A stretch of 8,811 nt of DNA from Desulfobacteraceae bacterium (GCA_003819975.1 RPPU01000150.1:1-8811); one strand, 5' to 3'; numbered from the stretch's first letter, positions 1-4,778 are shown. Numbers and translations are program-made. The notes: generated by a model not told the origin, from the sequence alone.

Positions 1-600
1 GGTTGGCTGATCTATAAACTGGCCGCCCCGAAGATCAAAGCGGAATTTGCCAGTGCAACGCCTTTAGCGGAAGAAGCTGTTTTGGAAATGAATGTTGCCT
101 ACACAAAGAAGAAAAAGATCCTATTGATTTGCAGCCTTGTTTTGGCCATAGTCATCGGAGTCTTTCATTTTAGTACCGGTCAAATAAAAACCGGGAATAA
201 AACCAAGGACATCTTCAAGTTGGCGGCATCGGGCAATGCAATAGGACTTGCCGAACTTCTGAAAGAAAAACCCCATTTGGCTTACACCGTTAGATCGGGC
301 GATCGCTGGACGCCCCTGCATACTGCTGTCTGGAACAGCCGCGTTGAATGCGTCCGGGTTTTGATCGAAGCCGGCGCCGATCTAAACGCGCAGGCCTGCA
401 ATCAAAAAACCGGGTTGCATTATGCCGCGGAAGAAGGAAAAGTTCCCATTGCCGAGATGCTCTTAAAGGCCAAGGCCGACCCTAACTTAAAAGACAGTCA
501 AGGCAAAACACCGCTGGATTGGGCTCTTTGGAATAATCATCAGGAGGTCGCCGATCTTTTGAAAAAAAATAATGCCAAAACAAGCTTGGAATTGAAATAA
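1..600 (+). CDS. Membrane-anchored ankyrin-repeat protein, 5' end outside window
   Basis: The reading frame is open from base 1 to the TAA at 598-600, giving 199 residues, so the true start probably lies upstream; TTG 82 and ATG 88 are internal candidates without a well-placed Shine-Dalgarno. A lysine run (about residues 36-39) precedes one hydrophobic segment (about 40-57), which suggests a membrane anchor. From about residue 70 to the end there are three to four ankyrin repeats, recognisable by WTPLHTAV, GADLNAQ, TGLHYAAEEGK, ADPNLKD and GKTPLDWA. Ankyrin repeats are protein-binding scaffolds; no catalytic motif is visible and the partner is unknown. By the lysine positions the ankyrin part could face either side of the membrane. 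The RidA-family gene follows after 27 bases, so co-transcription is possible. Confidence in the ankyrin call is high; confidence in the N-terminal extent is low. Confidence 0.85.
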   Translation, partial: GWLIYKLAAPKIKAEFASATPLAEEAVLEMNVAYTKKKKILLICSLVLAIVIGVFHFSTGQIKTGNKTKDIFKLAASGNAIGLAELLKEKPHLAYTVRSGDRWTPLHTAVWNSRVECVRVLIEAGADLNAQACNQKTGLHYAAEEGKVPIAEMLLKAKADPNLKDSQGKTPLDWALWNNHQEVADLLKKNNAKTSLELK

Positions 601-627
601 TATCAAGATGATCGGAGAATACAACCC

Positions 628-1017
628 ATGCCTATTATGAGAAACCCGGAATCCGTGTCTCCACCCGTAGGCGGATACAGCCACGGACTTGAAATCAAAC
701 CCGGTTCCCGCTATTTGTTTATCAGCGGCCAAATCCCGGAAGAGCCCAATGGTTATGTGCCGAATGATTTTGAAAGCCAGTGCAAGATGGTTTGGAAAAA
801 CATTGAGGAAATCTTAAAAAGCAGCGGCATGACCTATCAGAACTTGGTAAAAGTAACCACCTACTTGACCCATCCGGATCAAGCGGAAAAGAATGGGGAA
901 ATCAGGCGGCGTTTGATCGGCATTCACCGGCCGGCTTTAACCGTGGTGGTTGTTCAGACTTTGCATTCAAAGTGGCTCCTTGAAATCGAAGCGATTGCCG
1001 CTTCGGAGAATGAATAA
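628..1017 (+). CDS. RidA/YjgF-family protein lacking the canonical arginine
   Basis: This 129-residue product has the usual length and landmarks of the RidA (YjgF/YER057c/UK114) family: GGYSHG near the N-terminus (15-20), SGQIP (33-37), a central NIEEILKSSGM helix (58-68), a VKVTTYLTHPDQ strand (74-85) and the closing EIEAIAASE (119-127). RidA enzymes hydrolyse reactive enamine/imine intermediates released by PLP enzymes. In active RidA an arginine (R105 in E. coli, in the motif PARSCVEV) binds the substrate carboxylate. Here the aligned string is RPALTVVVV, with Leu104 in that place, so classic imine deaminase activity is doubtful and the protein fits better with the arginine-less Rid subgroups of unclear function. 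GGAG at 614-617 precedes ATG 628; ATG 637 is an alternative start. The accessory patch begins directly after its stop codon. Confidence 0.9.
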   Translation: MPIMRNPESVSPPVGGYSHGLEIKPGSRYLFISGQIPEEPNGYVPNDFESQCKMVWKNIEEILKSSGMTYQNLVKVTTYLTHPDQAEKNGEIRRRLIGIHRPALTVVVVQTLHSKWLLEIEAIAASENE

Positions 1018-1317
1018 CTACCGATTGCGAAGAACGAGACCGTATGGCTGACGCAAGCGTTGATGGCCGAACTGTTCCAAATCGTCGTAAACACGGTAAA
1101 TCACCATCTGAAAGTGATTTATGACGATGGGGAGCTCCAGAGGGAGGCAACTATTCGACAATATCGAATAGTTCAATTGGAGGGCAACCGGGAGGTCAGC
1201 CGCGAGATCGAGCATTACAGCCTGCTGGTCATCCTCGCCGTCGGCTACCGGGTACGCAGCCACCGCGGTTGGTGGATGCGGATTTTGAACAAGCGGCGAA
1301 AAAATTACAGAAAATGA
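1018..1317 (+). pseudogene. rhuM: rhuM (virulence RhuM family) remnant, both ends missing
   Basis: Reading on from the ridA stop in the same frame gives 99 residues that match the N-terminal half of RhuM-family proteins: ETVWLTQALMAELFQ, DDGELQREATI, EGNREVSREIEHY and VGYRVRSHRG. RhuM genes are often found inside type I restriction loci; their biochemical role is not established. The usual first 15-25 residues are missing, the fragment has no start codon or ribosome site of its own, and after RSHRG (about base 1268) the typical FRIWATKVLKEYL continuation is lost and the frame ends in a basic tail at a TGA. I read this as a truncated, dead copy joined flush to the ridA stop codon. A palindrome at 1149-1173 lies within it, and a 61-bp stretch recurs at 2882-2942. 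Confidence 0.75.
1149..1173. repeat. Palindrome, 10-bp arms, inside rhuM remnant 1
   Basis: AACTATTCGA (1149-1158) and its exact reverse complement TCGAATAGTT (1164-1173) flank a 5-base spacer, CAATA. The same 25 bases recur unchanged at 2912-2936 inside the second rhuM fragment, within a 31-base exact match. It may be coincidental coding sequence (it reads TIRQYRIV) or a recombination or insertion target. Confidence 0.8.
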
Positions 1318-1346
1318 CCAAATCGAAGGAAAATGGTTTAACATGA
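1269..1346 (+). pseudogene. Possible C-terminal tail of the gene upstream of hsdR (rhuM?)
   Basis: Shifting frame at about base 1269 gives a charged peptide, LVDADFEQAAKKLQKM followed by TKSKENGLT, which ends at TGA 1344-1346. That stop overlaps the hsdR start as ATGA, the usual sign of translational coupling between neighbouring genes of one operon. The peptide looks like a hydrophilic C-terminus of the protein once encoded just before hsdR. Because a rhuM front half precedes it, the simplest reading is that rhuM suffered an internal deletion that changed the frame and left its first half and its tail. The assignment to RhuM rests on position and general character, not on a firm motif. Confidence 0.35.
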
Positions 1347-1450
1347 ACGAAGCCGAAACTAGAGCCGAATATGTTGATCCCGCACTGAAAGAGGCGGGCT
1401 GGAGTGTGGTTGAGGGCAGCAAGATTCTGCATGAATATCCCATTACGCCT
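1343..1450 (+). pseudogene. hsdR: hsdR 5' fragment, copy 1 (type I restriction, R subunit)
   Basis: ATG 1343 opens a peptide starting MNEAETRAEYVDPALKEAG and continuing WSVVEGSKILHEYPITP, the typical beginning of HsdR, the motor and nuclease subunit of type I restriction enzymes. Only about 36 codons remain; the nuclease and helicase domains are absent. Around 1450-1458 the sequence switches to the tail of hsdS, in another frame. The first 48 bases match the second hsdR head (2489-2536) with only two differences, both silent. The fragment cannot encode a working enzyme. Confidence 0.8.
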
Positions 1451-1457
1451 CGCCCTA

Positions 1458-1535
1458 CTTTACGTGCAAAAGCTCGCTACGCTGGGGGCGTTGAAAAAGT
1501 CGCTGCTACACCAAGCTTTTGCGGGGGAGTTGTGA
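1458..1535 (+). pseudogene. hsdS: hsdS 3' fragment (type I specificity subunit C-terminus)
   Basis: In the frame ending at TGA 1533-1535 the peptide reads YVQKLATLGALKKSLLHQAF followed by AGEL. This is very close to the usual C-terminal end of HsdS proteins (QKLAALEELKKSLLHQAFSGEL type), the subunit that recognises DNA in type I systems. Only about 25 codons remain and neither target-recognition domain is present. Its end is followed within two bases by the first 9-bp array. In intact type I loci hsdS normally precedes hsdR, so this tail, the helix-bundle gene and the second hsdR head together keep the expected local order. Confidence 0.8.
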
Positions 1536-1536
1536 G

Positions 1537-1608
1537 ATGCCGGGATTGACAAGATTGACCCTTTTGACCAGAATGACCGTGGTGACAACAAGGTTAATAC
1601 GGTCACCA
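1537..1608. repeat. 9-bp-period TGAC array upstream of helix-bundle gene
   Basis: Five consecutive 9-base units run from 1546 to 1590: TTGACAAGA, TTGACCCTT, TTGACCAGA, ATGACCGTG, GTGACAACA. The TGAC core starts at 1547, 1556, 1565, 1574 and 1583, an exact 9-base step, while the other four bases vary. A weaker unit (ATGCCGGGA) precedes at 1537, and decayed units follow to 1608. GGTGAC (1581-1586) also has its reverse complement, GTCACC, at 1602-1607. The array fills the gap between the hsdS stop and the GAGGAG ribosome site (1616-1621) of the next gene. Confidence 0.85.
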
Positions 1609-1627
1609 AAATGGCGAGGAGTACAAT

Positions 1628-2380
1628 ATGCCTGAGCTGTTCGACAAACGCGGCGGGTTTAGGAGGTTGCATTCTTTCACGTTGGCCACGATCGTGCAGG
1701 TCGAGACCCTGCGGTTTTGCCGCCGCTTTTTGACCTTCGATCACCGCGAGGCGGGGACGAAGTTCTACGACCCCAAGGGGCGGCAGTACGACCAGATGAC
1801 CCAGGCCGCGCGGAGCGGTCGCCAGAACATCATCGAGGGTTCGGAGCGTTCCGCCACGTCCAAGGACACCGAAATGAAGCTGACCGACGTCGCGCGCGCA
1901 AGCTTGAGCGAATTGCGCGGCGATTACGAGATCTTCATCCTGGACCGGGGCGAACTTCCGTGGTCGGCCCATTCGCCGGAAGCCAGGGCGGTCAACGCCA
2001 TCTCGCTTGATGACGCGCCGTTCACCGACGACATGGTCCACGAGTCGGCGAAGCACGCGCTGGAGCAGCGCAAAAAGTACGCGCGCTGGCTGGACGCCGA
2101 AGACCCGGTTGTGGTGGCCAATGCGATGCTGATCATCGTCGGCCGCGCCCTGAACATGCTCAAGAGCCAGATCGAGGCGCAGGGCCGGGCGTTCGAGGAA
2201 ACCGGCGGGTTCAGCGAACGGCTCACGGCCAAGCGCATCGAGGCGCGGGAACAGCAGAAGAACGTAACCGCCCCTGAATGCCCCCAGTGCGGCAAGGCCA
2301 TGCGTCGGCGCAAGTCGGCCAAGGGCGACTTCTGGGGATGCGCGACCTTCCCGGATTGCAAGGGGACGAGGCCGGCATGA
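1628..2380 (+). CDS. Four-helix-bundle protein with C-terminal topoisomerase-type zinc ribbon
   Basis: This 250-residue protein is the only intact gene of the accessory patch. Residues about 18-105 carry the four-helix-bundle pattern of the 23S-rRNA-intervening-sequence family (TIGR02436/PF05635), with its hallmark QAARSGRQNIIEGSER (59-74) and LTDVARASLSELRGDYE (85-101). A further helical suffix follows (about 130-210), as in the family variant called four helix bundle suffix domain (TIGR04258). The C-terminus holds a zinc ribbon of the topoisomerase I type with C218, C221, C238 and C244 (CPQC, WGCATFPDCKG). A nucleic-acid-binding role is plausible from the ribbon; no catalytic motif is seen and the biological function is unknown. 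GAGGAG at 1616-1621 sits six bases before ATG. A sampled line is 63% GC against about 45% for ridA, suggesting transfer. It is flanked by inverted 9-bp arrays. Confidence 0.85.
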   Translation: MPELFDKRGGFRRLHSFTLATIVQVETLRFCRRFLTFDHREAGTKFYDPKGRQYDQMTQAARSGRQNIIEGSERSATSKDTEMKLTDVARASLSELRGDYEIFILDRGELPWSAHSPEARAVNAISLDDAPFTDDMVHESAKHALEQRKKYARWLDAEDPVVVANAMLIIVGRALNMLKSQIEAQGRAFEETGGFSERLTAKRIEAREQQKNVTAPECPQCGKAMRRRKSAKGDFWGCATFPDCKGTRPA

Positions 2381-2403
2381 AGGGTAACTAGAAAAAGCGA
2401 TGT

Positions 2404-2423
2404 CATTGACCGGATTGTCAATG
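2404..2423. repeat. Inverted repeat after helix-bundle stop codon
   Basis: CATTGAC (2404-2410) and GTCAATG (2417-2423) are perfect complements around the 6-base spacer CGGATT. The right arm is the first unit of the downstream GTCA array, so here the core orientation flips from TGAC to GTCA. No T-run follows, so it is not an obvious intrinsic terminator. Confidence 0.6.
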
Positions 2424-2479
2424 GGGTCATCGAGGCCAACGCCGTCATTAAGGCCAATAGGGTCAATTAAGTCAGGAAG
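2417..2479. repeat. 9-bp-period GTCA array downstream of helix-bundle gene
   Basis: Seven consecutive 9-base units: GTCAATGGG, GTCATCGAG, GCCAACGCC, GTCATTAAG, GCCAATAGG, GTCAATTAA, GTCAGGAAG. The G(T/C)CA core starts at 2417, 2426, 2435, 2444, 2453, 2462 and 2471, again an exact 9-base step. This core is the reverse complement of the TGAC core in the upstream array, so the two arrays are inverted relative to each other around the gene. The last unit contains AGGAAG, which serves as the Shine-Dalgarno of the hsdR head at 2489. The helix-bundle frame also stays open from its TGA to TAA 2468-2470, but 29 codons can be open by chance. Confidence 0.85.
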
Positions 2480-2488
2480 CAAGAACCT

Positions 2489-2541
2489 ATGAACGAAGCC
2501 GAAACCAGAGCCGAATATGTTGATCCCGCGCTGAAATCGGC
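2489..2541 (+). pseudogene. hsdR: hsdR 5' fragment, copy 2, cut at a junction
   Basis: ATG 2489 again opens with MNEAETRAEYVDPALK and is preceded by AGGAAG at 2474-2479. Homology to HsdR stops after 16-17 codons, near 2541, where a different sequence begins. The hsdR frame runs on by chance into that sequence and stops at TGA 2639-2641, giving a 50-codon chimeric peptide that probably has no function. Upstream is the GTCA array, whereas copy 1 is preceded by a rhuM-like tail, so the two heads come from different locus arrangements or from a rearranged tandem locus. Confidence 0.75.
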
Positions 2542-2847
2542 TTGGCGAGTTTGGTGGAGCCGTTTCGGAAACACAAGCCCGGCAACCCTTTTTTGGCGGG
2601 GATCGGTTATGTTATTTTCGGCGCAGCCGCCGGTTTCCTGAGTCTGCTCTTGCCGAAATTTTTTGAAGCACCGCTTGGCCTGAGAATCCTTAATTTGATT
2701 GTGACGCCTCTTGTTTGCGGTTTTATGATGGCCAAGCTCGGACAGATCCGGGAGCGTCGCGGAGATAAGACTCTGCGAATCGATACGTTTTTCTATGGGT
2801 TTCTTTTTGCCTTGGCCATGGCCGTGGTCCGATTTATCTGGCGCTAA
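2542..2847 (+). CDS. Small membrane protein, possibly truncated at its N-terminus
   Basis: This open frame of 101 codons encodes a hydrophobic protein with about three membrane segments (residues about 18-38, 46-65 and 81-100) separated by basic loops such as GQIRERRGDKTLRI. I do not recognise the family. The frame contains no ATG near its front: TTG 2542, TTG 2551 and GTG 2554 are the only early start candidates, no Shine-Dalgarno is evident, and the upstream bases belong to the hsdR fragment. The frame's upstream stop (TGA 2521-2523) lies within hsdR-derived sequence. The original gene probably had another 5' end that was replaced when the restriction-locus patch joined here. It may be silent, or translated from the hsdR-derived start region. 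Confidence 0.55.
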   Translation: MASLVEPFRKHKPGNPFLAGIGYVIFGAAAGFLSLLLPKFFEAPLGLRILNLIVTPLVCGFMMAKLGQIRERRGDKTLRIDTFFYGFLFALAMAVVRFIWR

Positions 2848-2850
2848 AAA

Positions 2851-2880
2851 GTGATGGGGTCAAATCTTTACTCTTGACAA
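2851..2880. repeat. TGGGGTCAA...TTGACA hairpin, dispersed-repeat type
   Basis: Four bases after the membrane-protein stop comes TGGGGTCAAATC, then TTTACTCTTGACA. GTCAA (2859-2863) and TTGAC (2874-2878) form an inverted repeat with a 10-base loop. Strings of this kind are familiar to me from the flanks of REP-associated and IS200-like transposase genes in many environmental genomes. No transposase is present here, so this would be an orphan copy. The element class rests on memory and cannot be proven from one copy. Confidence 0.4.
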
Positions 2881-2881
2881 A

Positions 2882-2942
2882 TTATGACGATGGCGAGATC
2901 CAGCGAGAGGCAACTATTCGACAATATCGAATAGTTCGATTG
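2882..2942 (+). pseudogene. rhuM: Second rhuM fragment, 61 bp
   Basis: This stretch matches 1119-1179 of the first rhuM remnant at 56 of 61 positions, with a 31-base exact core. In frame it reads YDDGEIQREATIRQYRIVRL, and the five base changes are silent or conservative, so both copies descend from a coding rhuM. The match stops abruptly on both sides: the hairpin repeat lies just upstream and unrelated sequence downstream. It is far too short to function. It shows that material from a second rhuM copy exists on the far side of the membrane-protein gene. Confidence 0.75.
2912..2936. repeat. Palindrome, 10-bp arms, inside rhuM fragment 2
   Basis: An exact second copy of the palindrome at 1149-1173: arms AACTATTCGA and TCGAATAGTT around CAATA. 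Its perfect conservation, when five differences occur elsewhere in the 61-bp repeat, is notable but statistically weak for a sequence this short. Confidence 0.8.
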
Positions 2943-2948
2943 ATAAAG

Positions 2949-2992
2949 AAAAGCCACCTACGGAGTAAGGCCTGTCCACTTCGTTAGCTTTT
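2949..2992. repeat. Imperfect hairpin before methyltransferase gene
   Basis: AAAAGC (2949-2954) pairs with GCTTTT (2987-2992). Inside it ACGGAGT can pair with ACTTCGT (one G-T pair) around a GC-containing loop, GGCCTGTCC. The structure could be a decayed dispersed repeat or a leader hairpin of the downstream gene. No T-run follows that would mark a terminator. Confidence 0.35.
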
Positions 2993-3040
2993 AAAAATAG
3001 GAAATAAGATTATATAGACGCATAGCAGGATAAAAAAATC

Positions 3041-3805
3041 ATGATTGACCCGCAATGGTATAAAAAAATCTGGACTCTGGATATTCAAGACATGTCCTGG
3101 GTGGAACACACGACGCAGGAAGTCGATTTTATCGTGCGGGAACTGCATTTGCAGGGGCACGAGCGCATCCTCGACCTGGCTTGCGGTTTCGGCCGGCACG
3201 CCCTGGAACTTTCCCGCCGGGGTTATGCGGTGGTCGGGGTTGACATTACGCCTGAATTTATCGAACAAGCCCGCAAGCAGGCGGAAGCAGAGCAGCTCAC
3301 GGCCGAGTTTATCTGCGCCGATCTGCGCGAAATCGCGTTTGACCCGGAATTTGACGTGGTGCTCAATTTGGCCGACGGAGCTATCGGCTACCTTGAAAAT
3401 GACCGGGAAAATCTCAAAATATTCGATTTAATTTCTTCGGCGCTAAAACCCGGCGGCAAACATTTGCTGGGAGTCTGCAATGCCGCTTATGCCCGCAAGC
3501 ATTTTCCGCGGCGTCACTGGGAAATGGGCAGACAATCCATTTCGCTGGCCGATTTTGTTTGGGATGCAGATACATCCCGCATGGTCTACACCGATTATAT
3601 CCTTAAATTCGGCGAGGCCCTGACCCTGCCTTTGGAAACCGTTTCCTCCATCCGGCTGTACACCCCGGACGAATTGCACGAGATTCTTTTTACGCGCGGA
3701 ATGAAGATTCACCAAACCTACGGCGATTATAATGCCTCTGTTCCGGCATCGGACGACCGGCTTACGTTGTTGGTCCGGTCGCAGAAGATAAAAATTGACA
3801 AATGA
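3041..3805 (+). CDS. Class I SAM-dependent methyltransferase
   Basis: The 254-residue protein shows a class I (Rossmann-fold) methyltransferase core. Motif I is ILDLACGFGRHALELSRRG (43-61), the loop that binds the methionine part of S-adenosylmethionine. It is followed by VVGVDIT (64-70), whose Asp68 should contact the ribose, then CADLREIAF (92-100), DVVLNLADG (105-113) in the motif IV position and LKPGGKHLL (135-143). The region after about 150 would form the substrate-binding part; it gives no clue to the substrate. AGGAT at about 3027-3031 lies upstream of the ATG. No enzyme of an identifiable pathway sits next to it, so the substrate (small molecule, lipid or protein) cannot be named. 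The fold is certain, the reaction is not. Confidence 0.9.
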   Translation: MIDPQWYKKIWTLDIQDMSWVEHTTQEVDFIVRELHLQGHERILDLACGFGRHALELSRRGYAVVGVDITPEFIEQARKQAEAEQLTAEFICADLREIAFDPEFDVVLNLADGAIGYLENDRENLKIFDLISSALKPGGKHLLGVCNAAYARKHFPRRHWEMGRQSISLADFVWDADTSRMVYTDYILKFGEALTLPLETVSSIRLYTPDELHEILFTRGMKIHQTYGDYNASVPASDDRLTLLVRSQKIKIDK

Positions 3806-3833
3806 TAATGAGCAATAAAAGAAAGGGCAATTT

Positions 3834-3862
3834 ACAATGGATAATTGACAATTATCCATTGT
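3834..3862. repeat. Perfect palindromic repeat, 13-bp arms, 3-base loop
   Basis: ACAATGGATAATT (3834-3846) and its exact reverse complement AATTATCCATTGT (3850-3862) flank GAC. The surrounding gap (3806-3880) is AT-rich. Repeats of this CAATTGACAATTATCCATTG type are widespread between genes in many environmental bacterial genomes. There is no T-run after it, so it is more likely a dispersed palindromic element than a classical terminator, although a transcript would fold strongly here between two genes. Confidence 0.85.
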
Positions 3863-3880
3863 TTGACGGGAGAAGATCTC

Positions 3881-4298
3881 ATGAATACCATAGATGAAAT
3901 CCAGGAGCTCGTACGAAACAATACCGGGCAAATGACCTATGCTGAGTATGCCTATATTCATGATTTATTGAAAGAGCTGCTCCCCTGCAGCCTGCTTATT
4001 TTCGGGCTTGGAAAGGACAGCTTTCTTTAACAACCTGAAGATGAAATTTTTAGATCCGCATTGGAATGAAAAGGTGTATCAGACCTTTTGGGAATTCGTC
4101 CTGATCGACGGACCGGCCGGATACACAAACAATACTCCGGGGCGCATGATGCCGATCTCCACCGTATATTCACTCCATAAAAGACATTTGATTGTTCACG
4201 ATTGTGATCGGATTGTCGAAAATATTTATTCCCGGATTTTTTTCGGTAATGATTTTCGAAAAATTCATAAACTGCGCCATTACGGCCAAAAAAAATGA
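3881..4298 (+). pseudogene. Broken DUF579/IRX15-like methyltransferase gene
   Basis: Two adjacent fragments in different frames look like one gene. Part 1 (ATG 3881 to TAA 4028-4030, 49 codons, GGGAGAAG ribosome site at 3868-3875) reads NTGQMTYAEYAYIHDLLKEL then PCSLLIFGLGKDS. Part 2 (open up to TGA 4296-4298) reads FVLIDGPAGYTNNTPGRMMP, then IVHDCDRIVENIY and LRHYG. This is the order of motifs in the polysaccharide-biosynthesis methyltransferase family (PF04669, DUF579; plant members methylate glucuronoxylan): PCNLLVFGLGxDS, IDGPxGY..TPGRM and HDCDR. The middle block with the FLEDD-type strand, roughly 45-55 residues, is missing around 4018-4045 together with a frame change. So the gene suffered an internal deletion and is very probably inactive. 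Either part might still be translated. Confidence 0.7.
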
Positions 4299-4307
4299 AA
4301 GCACAAT

Positions 4308-4775
4308 ATGGAACTGATTCTTAAACCTCGAAAAGTCGTTTGGATCGCAATTCTTGTTTTCTGTGCAGCCCTTACCGCGATCGGACTCCTGATGATTCTG
4401 GACCGCGATGCGCGCGGCTGGTTCGTGGCGCCCGTATTTTTTATCGGCTTTCTGGTCGGTTTTGGAGCCCTGCTTCCGGGATCGTCCTATTTGAAAATGG
4501 ATCGGGACGGCGTGACTTGTTCATCTCTTTTCCGCAAATCATCCCTGCGCTGGGAAGAGATAAGCAATTTCGGAGTTGCTTATGTGGGCTCTCATAAACT
4601 GGTCGGATTCAATTATTCAGATCCGCAAAAAATGCAACGCAAAGCTGCTCTGCTCTCCGCAACCCTTTCCGGCTATGCCGCTGCTTTCCCCGATACCTAT
4701 GGCCTAAAAGCAGAGGATTTGGTATCTCTATTAAACGCTTCCAGGTTGGCAAGGATGATTGCAAACAAAGGGTAG
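4308..4775 (+). CDS. Two-TM protein of STM3941/bacterial PH-like type
   Basis: The product has 155 residues. Two membrane segments (about 10-31 and 39-58) form the N-terminal half, followed by a soluble part with YLKMDRDGVTCSSLFRKSSLRWEEISNF (61-88, given here only as a position with key residues DRDGV and RWEEI). That strand pattern is typical of bacterial PH-like domains of the STM3941 type. A late SGYAAAFPDTYGL segment (121-133) also resembles that family. The function of the family is unknown; PH-like domains usually mediate binding and carry no active site. It starts 9 bases after the preceding pseudogene's stop, with only a weak GAAAG as ribosome site. Its stop is three bases from the stop of the hydrolase on the opposite strand, so the two genes converge without space for separate terminators. 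Confidence 0.7.
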   Translation: MELILKPRKVVWIAILVFCAALTAIGLLMILDRDARGWFVAPVFFIGFLVGFGALLPGSSYLKMDRDGVTCSSLFRKSSLRWEEISNFGVAYVGSHKLVGFNYSDPQKMQRKAALLSATLSGYAAAFPDTYGLKAEDLVSLLNASRLARMIANKG

Positions 4776-4778
4776 ACC

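Noticed and set aside
1628..2380. 23S rRNA intervening sequence
   Set aside because: The protein family is linked with such inserts, but no rRNA sequence flanks the gene; the flanks are hsdS and hsdR ends.
2381..2470. Readthrough extension of the helix-bundle protein through the GTCA array
   Set aside because: The frame is open for 29 codons after TGA, but such a run is not improbable and there is no recoding signal.
1537..2479. CRISPR array
   Set aside because: The repeats are 9 bases in total with a 4-base core and no spacers, and no cas gene is present.
1460..2482. Long minus-strand open frame of 340 codons opposite the helix-bundle gene
   Set aside because: It lies antisense to a gene with clear family motifs, is rich in R, P, L and G as expected for a GC-rich shadow, and runs through both repeat arrays.
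3443..3961. Minus-strand frame of 172 codons
   Set aside because: It is antisense to the methyltransferase, and its front half is just the translation of the palindromic repeat region.
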